A DNA stretch of 64,000 nucleotides from Caulobacter sp. FWC2 (GCF_002742625.1 NZ_PEBF01000001.1:3348001-3412000), one strand, 5' to 3'. Numbered from the stretch's first letter, positions 19,876-29,008 are shown. Made by a program: numbers and translations. Notes: generated by a model from the letters alone, not told the origin.

Positions 19876-21312
19876 TCAGCCCGAGAAGCGGGCCGTGATG
19901 CGCTGGCCATTGCGCTCGATCGTCACCACCCAGTTGCGGGTCTTGACGGCCGCCGCTGCGTTGAGTTCGGCGACGGTGTTGACCGCGCGACCGTTCACCT
20001 CGCGGATGAAGTCGCCGGGCTGCAGGCCGATATTAGCCGCATAGCCGCCGGTGATCTTGGTCACCAGCACGCCCTTGCCGACGAACGGGTCGACGTTCAG
20101 GTCCTGAGCGACAGCCGGCGAAAGGTTCACGACCGTCGCGCCCGTGAACGGGTTCGCGCCCGCCAGCGTGCGTTCGTCGCGGGCGGGCGTCTCCGGCGCG
20201 GCCTCGGCGCGGACGGTCAGGGTCTGCTCCTTGTCGTTGCGCTGGATCTGCATCGGCACGCGGTCGCCGACCTTGTGGGTGCCGATGGCGAAGGCGCCGC
20301 CGCCCTCGTCGTTCACGGCCCGTCCGTCGATCGACAGGATGACGTCGCCTTCCTTAAGGCCGGCGCGGTCGGCCGAGGAGCCTGGATAGACCTGGGCCAC
20401 CAGCACGCCGCGCGGGGCGGCCATACCCAGGCTCTTGGCGATGTCGCCGGTGACCGGCTGGCCCTTCACGCCCAGCCAGGGCCGCACGACGCTGTGGCCG
20501 CCGCCCAACGCCGCGCCCACCACCTGGCGAACCACGGCGGCGGGGATGGCGAAGCCGACGCCCGAGGACGAGCCCGAGCGCGAGATGATGAAGGTGTTGA
20601 TGCCGACCAGGTCGCCGTCCATGTCGACCAGCGGGCCGCCCGAATTGCCGGGATTGATGGCGGCGTCGGTCTGGATGTAGCTGCCGAAATTGGCCGCCCC
20701 GACGTCGGTCCGGGCCAGGGCCGAGACGATGCCGTTGGTCACGGTCTGGCCCACCCCGAACGGATTGCCCAGGGCCAGGACGAGGTCGCCGACCTCCATC
20801 TGGTCCTGATCGTCAATGGCCATGACGGGCAGTTTCTCGCCCTTGGTGTCGATCTTCAGCACCGCCAGGTCGGCGCGCGGGTCGTCCAGCAGCACCACGG
20901 CCGGGAACTCGCGGCGGTCGGCCAACTGGACGGTGATGTCGCTCATCCCGTCGATATTGTGGTGGTTGGTGATGATCACCCCGTCGGCGCGGACGACGGC
21001 GCCCGAGCCGAGCGACCCTTGCACCTGGCTGCCGCCCTGGCCGCCGCCGCCCATGAAGAAGTCCCAGAACGGATCGACGCGGCGCTGCACCACACGGCGG
21101 CTGGCGACGTTGACGACCGCCGGGGCGGCCTTCTTCACGACCGGCGCGAACGAAAGCTTCATCGAGGCCGCGTCGGCCGGGACGCGGCGGGTCGGCTGCG
21201 GCATCTCGGGGACGGGACCGCCCCCGACCGACTGGGCGTTGGACTGCCCGGTCGGGTTCGAACAGGCGGCCAGCAGGACGACAACGGGCAGCAGGGCGCG
21301 GATGGTCTTCAA
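19876..21312 (-). CDS. degP: Do-family periplasmic serine endoprotease (DegP-like lipoprotein)
   Basis: 478-residue HtrA protease. The N-terminus ends in LLAAC, so it looks lipidated at Cys17, unlike E. coli DegP. The catalytic triad can be placed at H118 (TNHH), D148 (DPRADLAVLKI) and S224 (PGNSGGPLVD). Two PDZ domains follow, about 270-360 and 380-478. It should degrade or refold misfolded envelope proteins. A good Shine-Dalgarno (AGGAG) precedes the ATG. It heads the run to rarA. Confidence 0.92.
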   Translation of the reverse strand: MKTIRALLPVVVLLAACSNPTGQSNAQSVGGGPVPEMPQPTRRVPADAASMKLSFAPVVKKAAPAVVNVASRRVVQRRVDPFWDFFMGGGGQGGSQVQGSLGSGAVVRADGVIITNHHNIDGMSDITVQLADRREFPAVVLLDDPRADLAVLKIDTKGEKLPVMAIDDQDQMEVGDLVLALGNPFGVGQTVTNGIVSALARTDVGAANFGSYIQTDAAINPGNSGGPLVDMDGDLVGINTFIISRSGSSSGVGFAIPAAVVRQVVGAALGGGHSVVRPWLGVKGQPVTGDIAKSLGMAAPRGVLVAQVYPGSSADRAGLKEGDVILSIDGRAVNDEGGGAFAIGTHKVGDRVPMQIQRNDKEQTLTVRAEAAPETPARDERTLAGANPFTGATVVNLSPAVAQDLNVDPFVGKGVLVTKITGGYAANIGLQPGDFIREVNGRAVNTVAELNAAAAVKTRNWVVTIERNGQRITARFSG

Positions 21313-21389
21313 GAAAGGCTCCTAACGTTACCCACGAACTCAGCCGAGCTTTCTGGCGAGTCTATGGCGTTTTGCGCGATGGTAAGGCT

Positions 21390-22640
21390 TCAGGCCGATT
21401 GCGGTTCCGGCGCCTGAACCGGCCGAGCCTTGGCGTAGGCCAGGATCGTCGAGGCCAGCATCAGCGCCGCGGCGATCAGCACCGGCAGGCCCGGCATGTG
21501 CAGGGTCGCGTCGTGGCGGACGGCGAAGGCGAATGGGAACAGGAACAGCGGCGGGCCGATGATCGAGGCGATGCCCATCATCGCCGAATTGGCGCCCTGC
21601 AGCTGGCCCTGCTCGTTTGGCCCCACGCGGCGGGTCATCAGGCCTTGCAGGCCCGGCTGGATCAGGCCCGACAGCGCGAACAGCGGCAGGCCGCACAGAT
21701 ACAGCATCCCCGTGGGCGCCAGGGCGTAGATCATAAAGCCAGCGAAGCCCGAAAACAGGCCGATCATCAAGGCGCCGCGCTCGCCCACCGCCTTGACCAC
21801 CCGGCCGACGACCAGGGCCTGGACGATGATGCTGGCGATACCACTGGCCATTAGGGTCAGTCCGACGACCTTCGGGCTCCAGCCATAGCGGAAGCCCATA
21901 TAGAGCACGAAAACGCTGGGCAGGACGTTATGGGCCAGCTGGAACAGGAAGCCGACGCCGGCCAGGCCCAGCAGGCCCGGATGGCGGTTCAGCAGCTGCA
22001 GCGAGCCGATCGGATTGGCCTTCTTCCAGTCGAAGCGCGGCTGCCGCCGTTCGGGCGGCAGGGATTCCGGCAGAACGAAGAAGCCGTACAGCCAGTTGCA
22101 AAGGGCAAGGGCCGCGCACACCAGGAACGGGGCGCGATGGTCATAGTCCCACAGCATGCCGCCCAGGGCCGGGCCGAAGGTGAAGCCGACGCCGAACGCC
22201 GCGCCCATCAGGCCAAAACCCTTGGCGCGGTTCTCCGGCGTGGTGACGTCAGCGACATAGGCGCTGGCGGTCGAGAAGCTGGCCGCCGTCATGCCGTTGA
22301 AGATCCGGCCGACGAACAGCCACCACAGGCTGGGCGCGAAAGCCATGAACAGGAAGTCGACGCCCAGGCCGAAGATCGAGGTCAGGATCACCGGCCGGCG
22401 GCCAAAGCGGTCGGACATCAGGCCCAGGATCGGCGAGCAGAAGAACTGCATCACACCCCAGACCGTGGCGAACAGGATGTTCCAGTCGGCCGCCACGGCC
22501 GTGTCGCCGCCGCCGAACTGCTTCACCAGATTGGGCAGGACCGGGATCATCACGCCGAGCGACAGCACGTCCATGATGGCGGTGACGAAGATGAAGCCCA
22601 GCGCGGCCTGGCGTCTGGCTCCCGTGATCGGTTGGTTCAT
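21390..22640 (-). CDS. TetA-like MFS drug efflux transporter
   Basis: 416-residue, 12-helix transporter. The motif between helices 2 and 3, GLMSDRFGRRPV, and the order of segments match the TetA(class A-G)/multidrug DHA1 group, which exports drugs in exchange for protons. The ATG at 22640 overlaps the stop of the upstream SRPBCC gene (ATGA). It is the last gene of a five-gene operon controlled by an ArsR-type repressor. The substrate is unknown; tetracycline should not be assumed. Confidence 0.85.
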   Translation of the reverse strand: MNQPITGARRQAALGFIFVTAIMDVLSLGVMIPVLPNLVKQFGGGDTAVAADWNILFATVWGVMQFFCSPILGLMSDRFGRRPVILTSIFGLGVDFLFMAFAPSLWWLFVGRIFNGMTAASFSTASAYVADVTTPENRAKGFGLMGAAFGVGFTFGPALGGMLWDYDHRAPFLVCAALALCNWLYGFFVLPESLPPERRQPRFDWKKANPIGSLQLLNRHPGLLGLAGVGFLFQLAHNVLPSVFVLYMGFRYGWSPKVVGLTLMASGIASIIVQALVVGRVVKAVGERGALMIGLFSGFAGFMIYALAPTGMLYLCGLPLFALSGLIQPGLQGLMTRRVGPNEQGQLQGANSAMMGIASIIGPPLFLFPFAFAVRHDATLHMPGLPVLIAAALMLASTILAYAKARPVQAPEPQSA

Positions 22641-23131
22641 GGCTCGCCCTCCCCGGCGGCTCCTAGTTGGACGCTGTTCGCCCGGCTCGCAAGACCCGCC
22701 AGCAGCGCCCGCCACCATTCCCCGTGGCGTTGCAGGAAGACGCCGTCCGGAAAGCCGTGCCGCGCCACGTGCGGCGCAGGCACGGTGTCCCAGCCACGAT
22801 GCTTGACGGTGACGCGAGTTCCCGTCTCCACCGGCTCGAAACGAACCTCGACCTCGGTGTCCATGCCCGGCGCGAAGGTCGCCTGACGCCAGCCGAACGC
22901 CAGACGCCGCCCGCGCTCCCAGACCGTGACCTTGCCAACCTCGAACACCTTGCCGCTGGGCAGGCGTTCGATCAGGCGGCCGTCCTCGAAGGCCATGACG
23001 CCTGGCGAACGCGGGGTGAAGGAGAACAGGGTGTTGGGCCGCCACCACAGAGCGATATCGTCGGTGAAGGCGTCGAAAACCACCTCCGGCGGCGCGGCGA
23101 TGCGCAGGGCGACCAGGATCTTCGAACTCAC
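22637..23131 (-). CDS. SRPBCC (AHSA1-like) domain protein
   Basis: 164-residue START-like protein of the Aha1-N/YndB group: IAAPPEVVFDAFTDDIALWW at the start, GVMAFEDGRLIERL and GTRVTVKHRGWDTV further on. These bind hydrophobic ligands in a deep cavity and often sit beside ArsR regulators. The GTG at 23131 overlaps the regulator's stop (GTGA). Its ligand is unknown. Confidence 0.85.
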   Translation of the reverse strand: MSSKILVALRIAAPPEVVFDAFTDDIALWWRPNTLFSFTPRSPGVMAFEDGRLIERLPSGKVFEVGKVTVWERGRRLAFGWRQATFAPGMDTEVEVRFEPVETGTRVTVKHRGWDTVPAPHVARHGFPDGVFLQRHGEWWRALLAGLASRANSVQLGAAGEGEP

Positions 23132-23457
23132 TTCGCTTTGCCCTCGACATGCGCCTTCAGGGCGGACAGCTGGTCGACCCAGTGATCCTCCGCGGCCTCC
23201 AGCCACGCCTTCAGTTGATCCATGGGCTCCGAACGCAGCCGATAGACCCGCACCCGGGCGTCAAACTCGGGATGGCTCTCCTCGACCAGACCAGATTGGC
23301 GCAAGGCGCGCAGATGACGGCTCATGGCAGGCGGCGTCAGGCCGAGGCTTTCGGCCAGCTCACCGGCCCGGCGCGGCCGTTCGCGCAGCAGATCGACGGC
23401 GCGCCGCCTATGCGGATCGGCCAAGGCCGCCAGGGTCCGGTCCAACGCCTCGCTCAA
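23128..23457 (-). CDS. ArsR-family transcriptional regulator
   Basis: 109-residue winged-helix repressor: LADPHRRRAVDLLRERPRRAGELAESLGLTPPAMSRHLRALRQSGLVEE contains the recognition helix-turn-helix. It has no metal-binding Cys pair and belongs to the SRPBCC-linked ArsR group. The TTG at 23457 overlaps the YjbR stop (TTGA) and is the only start that avoids a long unrelated leader. It is probably the repressor of its own operon through the inverted repeat at 24256-24290. Confidence 0.88.
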   Translation of the reverse strand: MSEALDRTLAALADPHRRRAVDLLRERPRRAGELAESLGLTPPAMSRHLRALRQSGLVEESHPEFDARVRVYRLRSEPMDQLKAWLEAAEDHWVDQLSALKAHVEGKAK

Positions 23458-23789
23458 GGTTGGGCGCCCAGTAGCTTCTTGGGCGCAACATTGCGCCAGG
23501 CGTCGGCCAGCGCGCCGCGCGCCGTGACCTCGTCGCACCCCGCCAGACGCACACGGGTCGCCCCGCCCCGGCCCCAGCCGCCGGGCACGGGGACGAATAC
23601 GTCGGGCTCAGCGGCCACACGCATCTCCTGCTGATCCGGCGTCAGCTTGACCATCGCCCAGCCATGGTCGGGATTGCCCAGGGTCGCGAAGATCTTCCCA
23701 CACCGGAAATCCACCGTTCCCATGTGCGAGCTCTCGATCGCCTGGGGCATCGACAGGGCTAACCGGCGGAAGTCTTCTGGAGTGATCAT
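23454..23789 (-). CDS. MmcQ/YjbR family protein
   Basis: 111-residue protein of the YjbR fold: MITPEDFRRLALSMP at the N-terminus, then VDFRCGKIFATLG and the C-terminal WRNVAPKKLL typical of the family. These are small single-domain proteins with a CyaY-like fold and suspected DNA binding; function is unsettled. It overlaps both neighbours by ATGA-type junctions within the VOC-YjbR-ArsR-SRPBCC-MFS operon. Confidence 0.88.
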   Translation of the reverse strand: MITPEDFRRLALSMPQAIESSHMGTVDFRCGKIFATLGNPDHGWAMVKLTPDQQEMRVAAEPDVFVPVPGGWGRGGATRVRLAGCDEVTARGALADAWRNVAPKKLLGAQP

Positions 23790-24244
23790 CCCGCGCCCAC
23801 GGCGATCTTCAGGCCGCTGCGCTTTTCCATCTCGTCGGTGGAAACCACCTCAACATCGGCAGACACGGTCCAGATGTGGCCCTCGGGATCGCGGCAGCGA
23901 TAGGTGCGCGCGCCGTAGAACTGGGTCTCGGGCGGCGCGATGATCTCGGCCCCGGCGGCCCTGGCCCGCTCGCAGTGGGCGTCGACGTCGGCGGCGATGT
24001 AGATGTGGACCGACTGGGTGTTCTTTCCGCCCACCGACGCCGGGCTGGCGTGGCTCTCGCTCCATTCGTTGCCGACCATGATCCGCGTGTCGGCATACTC
24101 CATCTGCGAATGAGCCAGATTGCCCTCGGCGTCCTCGATCAGCAGGGTCAGGTCGAAGCCGAACGCCCTTTCCAGGAAAGCGATGCCGGCCTTGGGATCG
24201 CGATAGACGACGGCCGAAACCAGGCCGGGACGGGAGTCGGACAT
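23786..24244 (-). CDS. VOC family (glyoxalase/bleomycin-resistance-like) protein
   Basis: 152-residue protein with two beta-alpha-beta-beta-beta repeats: VVYRDPKAGIAFLERAFGF and SVHIYIAADVDAHCERARAAGAEII, with YRCRDPEGHIWTVS at the end. The family includes glyoxalases, dioxygenases and antibiotic-binding proteins. It is first in the five-gene operon. AAGGAG lies eight bases before the ATG. Together with SRPBCC and efflux genes this suggests sequestration or modification and export of a small toxic molecule. Confidence 0.87.
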   Translation of the reverse strand: MSDSRPGLVSAVVYRDPKAGIAFLERAFGFDLTLLIEDAEGNLAHSQMEYADTRIMVGNEWSESHASPASVGGKNTQSVHIYIAADVDAHCERARAAGAEIIAPPETQFYGARTYRCRDPEGHIWTVSADVEVVSTDEMEKRSGLKIAVGAG

Positions 24245-24255
24245 GACGGCGCTCC

Positions 24256-24290
24256 TTGCGATAGGAGATAATATTAAACGCCTATCGCAA
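24256..24290 (-). promoter_or_regulatory. operator/promoter of the VOC-ArsR-efflux operon
   Basis: A perfect inverted repeat, TTGCGATAGG at 24256-24265 and CCTATCGCAA at 24281-24290, with a 15-base A+T-rich spacer. On the minus strand the spacer contains an AATATTAT-type -10 region, and the VOC start codon is 12 bases downstream of the repeat. This is the expected layout for an ArsR dimer site overlapping the core promoter. The repeat is seen directly; the regulator assignment is inferred from the operon. Confidence 0.75.
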
Positions 24291-24332
24291 CTATATCGGC
24301 AAGCCTGTTCAGCCAGCGCTTTTCCGGTAACG

Positions 24333-25568
24333 CTACTGCAGCGCCTGCCCCACCGTCTTCAGCGAGCCGTCGCCCTTCTCGGGCTTGACGCCGGTCACCC
24401 GCGCCAGCAGCGGATAGACGTCGACATTGTCGAACGCCGGCAGCACGACACCCGGCTTGAACGACGGCCCGTGGGCCACGAACACGGCGCGCATGGCGGG
24501 GTCGTAGGGATCAAAACCATGCGCCCCGCCGTCCTTGCCGTCCCACTTGCCGGGCTTCTTTCGGGCTTCTAGCGTCGTCGTGTACCAGCCGGTGTCAGAC
24601 AGGCAGACGATGGCCGGCACGCGCTTGTTGCGACCGTAGTGGAAGCGGGCCGGGATCTTCCCCTTCTTCCAGCAGGTCATGTGCGGCGGCGCGTCCTTCA
24701 GGAACGCCGCCTCGACCGCCTTCGCCTGGCCCGGCAGGGGCGAAAAGCTGGTCACCGCACCCTTGGTGACGAGATGGATTTTCGCGACGTCGATCAGATC
24801 GTCCAGCACCACGCGGTTAGCGGCGGGCAGCGGCGCCATGCCGTGGTCGGCGACGAGGACCAGGTCGGTGGTCTCGAACCGCCCCCGCGCCTTCAGCCCC
24901 TCGACCAGGCGTCCGATGCAGCCGTCCAGCCTGACCAGCGCCGCCGTCAGCTCCGGCGAGTTCGGGCCATAGTGGTGACCTTCGGTATCGGCGGCGTCGA
25001 AATAGAGGGTGGCGAAGGCCAGCGGCGGGCCATCGGCGCTATCCATCCAGGCCAGCAGTTGGTCGACCCGCGCGTCGTACGGCAGGTCATGCTGGTACTT
25101 CATCCAGTGGCTGGGGCGGACGCCGTCGATCGCCACCTCAGAGCCCGGCCAGAACATGGCGGCGCTCTTCTTGCCCTGCTGCTCGGCCGAGACCCAGAAC
25201 GGCTTGGCCTGGCTCCACCAGCGCGGGTCGTTGGCGGTCGGGCCGTTCATGGAGAACTTGGGGCCGCCGATCACGGCGTCCTCCATCTCGTTGCCGACCA
25301 CGCCGTTACGGTCAGGACGCTTGCCGGTCACCAGGGTGTAGTGGTTCGGATAGGTCAGGCTGGGAAACGAGGGGCGCATGGATCCGCGCGCGCCGTCGTC
25401 GGCCAGGGCCTTGAGGTTCGGCGTCACGCCCCGGTCCAGATAGTCGGCGCGGAAGCCGTCCATCGACACCAGAAGGGTCAGATGCGGAGCCTTCTCCCGC
25501 GCCTGCGCGCCACCGGCCAAGGCGAGGCTCACCGCCACGATCAGGGGCAGCAGGCGGAAGACGGACAT
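24333..25568 (-). CDS. secreted ectonucleotide pyrophosphatase/phosphodiesterase family protein
   Basis: 411-residue member of the alkaline phosphatase superfamily. A signal peptide ends in AGGAQA (about residue 23). Metal and catalytic residues are visible: D37 in SMDGFRADYL, nucleophile T72 in PSFPSLTYPNHY, ADTEGHHYG, and ADHGMAPL. The order matches bacterial NPP enzymes, which cleave nucleotide phosphodiester or phospholipid headgroup bonds in the periplasm. It is a single gene, divergent from the ABC transporter genes across 162 bases. Confidence 0.88.
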   Translation of the reverse strand: MSVFRLLPLIVAVSLALAGGAQAREKAPHLTLLVSMDGFRADYLDRGVTPNLKALADDGARGSMRPSFPSLTYPNHYTLVTGKRPDRNGVVGNEMEDAVIGGPKFSMNGPTANDPRWWSQAKPFWVSAEQQGKKSAAMFWPGSEVAIDGVRPSHWMKYQHDLPYDARVDQLLAWMDSADGPPLAFATLYFDAADTEGHHYGPNSPELTAALVRLDGCIGRLVEGLKARGRFETTDLVLVADHGMAPLPAANRVVLDDLIDVAKIHLVTKGAVTSFSPLPGQAKAVEAAFLKDAPPHMTCWKKGKIPARFHYGRNKRVPAIVCLSDTGWYTTTLEARKKPGKWDGKDGGAHGFDPYDPAMRAVFVAHGPSFKPGVVLPAFDNVDVYPLLARVTGVKPEKGDGSLKTVGQALQ

Positions 25569-25730
25569 CCGGTCGGCTCATACGCGGCGAAATTGAAAGC
25601 CCCTGATCTTCGGCCGAGGTTACAGGCGTGTGACAAGATCCGCATGACCGGCTCTTAACTTGGCGGCGGCGCCCCGGGTCGCCATAGTCCCCTCGCCTGC
25701 CGACTCGTTTCGGCGCTCGGAACCACCCGC

Positions 25731-26642
25731 ATGTCGATCGCCCTCGAGGCCGACCGCCTCACCAAGACCTACGGGGCGGTGCGCGCCCTCGACGACTTCT
25801 CCATCGCCATTCCGGCCGGCGGCGTGTTCGGGGTGCTGGGTCCGAACGGCGCCGGCAAGAGCACCCTGTTCCGGATCGCGCTGGGCCTTGTGCGGCCCAC
25901 CACCGGCTCGGCCCGCCTGTTCGGCGCAGCGCCGGGCGACATCACCGCCCTGCGCAAGGTCGGGGCGATGATCGAGACGCCGCGCTACCCGGCCTATCTG
26001 ACCGGCCGCGACACCCTCAAGATGCTGGCCCTGGAGAGCGGGGCCAAGAACGCCGATGTCGACGGCTGGCTGGAGCGCGTCGGCATCGCCCATGCCGCCG
26101 ACCGCTCGACCAGCGGCTATTCGGTCGGCATGAAGCAGCGCCTGGGCCTGGCCGCGGCCTTCTTCACCAAGCCCGAACTCGTGATCCTGGACGAGCCGAC
26201 CAGCGGCATGGACCCGGCCGGCATCCAGGAGATCCGCGCCCTGATCGTCGACCTCGCCAAGCGCGAGGGCGTCACCGTCATCCTGGCCAGCCACCAGCTG
26301 GACGAGGTGCGGCGCGTCTGCGAGCGCGTGGCCATCCTGTCCAAGGGCAAGGTCGTGGCCGAGGGCGGCGTGGCCGAACTGACCGCCGGCGAGGCCCGCC
26401 TGCGCATCACCGCCGCCTCGCCCATCGCCCAGGTCCTGGCCGTGCTGGGCGCCAAGGGCGTCGCCGACGGCGCGGACTCGGCCCTGGCCGATATTCGTCG
26501 CGAGGACGCCCCCGCCCTGATCCGCGCCCTGGTCGAGGCCGGGGTCGAGATCACCGAGGCCCGCTGGCGCGACGCCGACCTGGAGGGCGTCTACCTCCGG
26601 ACTCTTGAAACGGCCCAGCCTTCGAACGAAGGAGCGCTCTGA
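25731..26642 (+). CDS. ABC transporter ATP-binding protein
   Basis: 303-residue ATPase: Walker A GPNGAGKST at 37-45, signature YSVGMKQRLGLA at 130-141, Walker B VILDEPTSGMD at 151-161, and the H-loop in ASHQLDEV. It resembles the bacitracin/lantibiotic-type (BcrA-like) export ATPases. The C-terminal ~90 residues form the accessory domain usual for that group. Its stop overlaps the permease start (TGATG). Confidence 0.9.
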   Translation: MSIALEADRLTKTYGAVRALDDFSIAIPAGGVFGVLGPNGAGKSTLFRIALGLVRPTTGSARLFGAAPGDITALRKVGAMIETPRYPAYLTGRDTLKMLALESGAKNADVDGWLERVGIAHAADRSTSGYSVGMKQRLGLAAAFFTKPELVILDEPTSGMDPAGIQEIRALIVDLAKREGVTVILASHQLDEVRRVCERVAILSKGKVVAEGGVAELTAGEARLRITAASPIAQVLAVLGAKGVADGADSALADIRREDAPALIRALVEAGVEITEARWRDADLEGVYLRTLETAQPSNEGAL

Positions 26643-27469
26643 TGCTCGCCGACGCCATCGCCGCCGAACGCTTCCGCCTGCTGCGCGACCGTTCGGCCCT
26701 GTTCTGGGGCTTCTGCTTCGCGCCGATCGTGGGCTTCCTGCTCAGCATCGGCGGCGATCTCTTCCTGCACTACGTGGTCAAGAAGCCGATGCCCGGCCTG
26801 GGGATCGGCCTGCTGGACCAGATGATCAAGGCGCTGGCGAGCGGGGCCTCGACCTTCGGGGCTGTGTTCCTGATGATCGGCGCGGCCGCCATCCTGGCCG
26901 GCGACTATCGCTGGGAGACCTGGCGGCTGCTCACCCCGCGCAACACCCGTCAGAACCTGCTGCTGGCCAAGCTGGTCGTGGTCGGCGAGGCGGTGTTCTG
27001 GAGCCTAGCCCTGACCGCCGTTCTGTCGGCCGCCGCGGCGGTGATCGGCGCGGGGATCAACGGCAAGGCCCTGGCGGTCACGATGTTCGACCGCAACCTG
27101 TTCGACGTACTCGGCGTCCTGGCCATCACCTGGCTGGAGGCCATGACCCTGGCGGCCCTGGCCGCCTGCATCGGGGTGCTGTCGCGCTCGAGCATGGGCG
27201 TGGTCATCGCCTGCCTGGGCGTGCGGTTCGTGCAGACGGTGCTGGCGAGCTCGCTGCGCATGATGGAACAGGGCCAGTCCAGCTGGAAGCTGCTGGCCAT
27301 CCCCGTCTACGACGCCGACCTGCTGCGCGCGACGCTGCTGGAGCCGACCATGGTGGGGCAGACCACCAGCTCGGCCGGAGCGGCCCTGGCCATGCTGGCG
27401 GTGTGGGCAGCCGTATTGACGACGGGCGCGGTGCTGCTGTTCCGGCGCCAGGACCTGACCAAGGAGTAG
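26642..27469 (+). CDS. ABC transporter permease
   Basis: 275-residue membrane protein with about six hydrophobic helices, including ASTFGAVFLMIGAAAILAGD and a final AMLAVWAAVLTTGAVLLF. It has the ABC-2-like layout expected for the partner of a BcrA-type ATPase. The WETWRLLTPRNTRQNLLLAKLV segment between helices 2 and 3 is typical. Substrate is unknown. The acetyltransferase gene follows after two bases. Confidence 0.85.
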   Translation: MLADAIAAERFRLLRDRSALFWGFCFAPIVGFLLSIGGDLFLHYVVKKPMPGLGIGLLDQMIKALASGASTFGAVFLMIGAAAILAGDYRWETWRLLTPRNTRQNLLLAKLVVVGEAVFWSLALTAVLSAAAAVIGAGINGKALAVTMFDRNLFDVLGVLAITWLEAMTLAALAACIGVLSRSSMGVVIACLGVRFVQTVLASSLRMMEQGQSSWKLLAIPVYDADLLRATLLEPTMVGQTTSSAGAALAMLAVWAAVLTTGAVLLFRRQDLTKE

Positions 27470-27471
27470 GC

Positions 27472-28017
27472 GTGAAGACTCAGAAGCAACGCATGCTGGC
27501 CGGCGAGCTCTACACCGTCGACGCCGAGCTGCAGGCCGACCAGCGCGTCGCCCAGAGCTGGATGGACCGTTACAACAGCTCCGGCCTCGACGAGCGCCCG
27601 ATGCTGCTGGCCCAGGGCCTGGGCGCGGTCGGCGAGAACGTGGCGATCCGCGCGCCGTTCTATGTCGACTACGGCTACAACATCCGCCTGGGCGACGGCG
27701 TGTTCATGAACTTCGGCTGCGTGATCCTGGACGTCGCCGAGGTCACCATCGGCGCGGCCACGGCCATCGGACCGGGCGTGCAGATCCTGACCGCCGACCA
27801 TCCGCGCGATCCTGTTCAGCGCCGCACGGGCCAGGAGTCCGGCCAGCCGATCCACATCGGCGCCAATGTCTGGATCGGCGGCGGCGCGATCATCCTGCCC
27901 GGCGTGACGATCGGCGATGACGCCGTGATCGGGGCAGGCGCGGTGGTGACGCGTGACGTGGCGGCGGGGGTTACGGTGGTCGGGAACCCGGCGCGGCCGG
28001 TGAGGCCGAAGGGCTAG
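27472..28017 (+). CDS. maa: maltose O-acetyltransferase-type hexapeptide acetyltransferase
   Basis: 181-residue left-handed beta-helix acetyltransferase. The N-terminal QKQRMLAGELYTVDAELQ is the Mac domain, and the hexapeptide repeats run from about residue 58 to the end. HIGANVWIGGGAIILPGVTIG and DHPRDP carry the CoA and catalytic-His regions. It probably acetylates a sugar. The GTG start at 27472 is preceded by AAGGAG. It is cotranscribed with the ABC genes but need not be functionally linked. It overlaps the convergent thioesterase gene by four bases. Confidence 0.88.
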   Translation: MKTQKQRMLAGELYTVDAELQADQRVAQSWMDRYNSSGLDERPMLLAQGLGAVGENVAIRAPFYVDYGYNIRLGDGVFMNFGCVILDVAEVTIGAATAIGPGVQILTADHPRDPVQRRTGQESGQPIHIGANVWIGGGAIILPGVTIGDDAVIGAGAVVTRDVAAGVTVVGNPARPVRPKG

Positions 28018-28457
28018 GCGCCTCGGCCCGCGACCGGATAGAGGATGATCTGAGTGCAGCGGAACGCGGCCATCAGCTTACCGGTGGCTTCGTTGGTCAT
28101 TTCGGCGTCCCAGACCTGGGTTGTTCGTCCGCCATGCAGCAGCTTGGCCCGACAGAGGACAGCGCCTTCACGGGCCGTGCCGACAAAGTTGCACTTCACT
28201 TCCGCGGTTGTGAAGCCGCTCGCGCCTTCCGGCCAAACCGTCGAAACACCGTAGGCGCAGAGGATATCCGCGACCGACAGCAGCGCTCCGGCCAAAAGGT
28301 ATCCCGTATGCGCGATCAGCTCGGTCCGCACGGGCAGCCGCCCTTCGACAAGGCCGTCCTGCACATTGGTGACCTCTAGGCCAAGCCATCCCGGCAGCTT
28401 GCCGTCATTGGCCGCGTTGAGCTTTTCGACGCTGGTGTGATTGCTGGTCGCGACCAT
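28014..28457 (-). CDS. PaaI-family hotdog thioesterase
   Basis: 147-residue hotdog-fold protein: LVEGRLPVRTELIAHTGYLLAGALLSVADILCAYG followed by FTTAEVKCNFVGTAREGAVLCRAKLLHGGRTT. These match the PaaI/YdiI acyl-CoA thioesterases. The usual catalytic Asn/Asp position appears as AHTGYLLAGAL, where the family consensus is H-GG--A. The acyl substrate is unknown. Single gene. Confidence 0.85.
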   Translation of the reverse strand: MVATSNHTSVEKLNAANDGKLPGWLGLEVTNVQDGLVEGRLPVRTELIAHTGYLLAGALLSVADILCAYGVSTVWPEGASGFTTAEVKCNFVGTAREGAVLCRAKLLHGGRTTQVWDAEMTNEATGKLMAAFRCTQIILYPVAGRGA

Positions 28458-28535
28458 GACGGCTCCCCGATGGCCACTGCCCTTCCGAGCGAACGCGACC
28501 TTAAGGCGAAGCTAGCAGCCACGATCCGAGCGCAG

Positions 28536-28567
28536 AAACGAAAAAGGCCCCGGATTTCTCCGGGGCC
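28536..28567 (-). terminator. intrinsic terminator of the ribosomal cluster
   Basis: Stem GGCCCCGGA (28546-28554) and TCCGGGGCC (28559-28567) with a TTTC loop. On the minus strand it is followed by TTTTTCGTTTC. It lies 28 bases after the rplQ stop. Confidence 0.9.
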
Positions 28568-28594
28568 TCTGCGTTCAGCTTGGGCTGAAAGATC

Positions 28595-29008
28595 TTAGTC
28601 TTCGGCGTCGTTGACGTAGACCGGACCCGAGTCCTTGCCCTTTTCCGAGATGTCGCGGTCGACGAACTCGATGACGGCCATGGCGGCGTTGTCGCCGTAG
28701 CGGAAGCCGGCCTTCAGGACGCGGATGTAGCCGCCCTGACGGTCCTTGTAGCGCGGGCCGAGGACCGCGAAGAGCTTTCCGACTTGTTCGACGTCGCGAA
28801 CCGAGCTGATGGCCTGACGACGAGCGTGCAGGTCGCCGCGCTTGGCCAGGGTGACCAGCTTTTCGACGATCGGGCGCAGTTCCTTGGCCTTGGGCAGGGT
28901 GGTGACGATCTGCTCGTGCTTGATCAAGCTGGCCGACATGTTGGCGAACATGGCGGTGCGGTGAGCCGAGGTGCGGCCGAGTTTGCGGTGGGCGTTACCG
29001 TGACGCAT
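28595..29008 (-). CDS. rplQ: 50S ribosomal protein L17
   Basis: 137 residues beginning [20 protein letters not shown], the canonical L17 N-terminus. The C-terminal tail ([19 protein letters not shown]) is acidic and longer than in E. coli. It is the last gene of the cluster, behind rpoA and a 203-base spacer that carries a strong hairpin. Confidence 0.97.
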   Translation of the reverse strand: MRHGNAHRKLGRTSAHRTAMFANMSASLIKHEQIVTTLPKAKELRPIVEKLVTLAKRGDLHARRQAISSVRDVEQVGKLFAVLGPRYKDRQGGYIRVLKAGFRYGDNAAMAVIEFVDRDISEKGKDSGPVYVNDAED

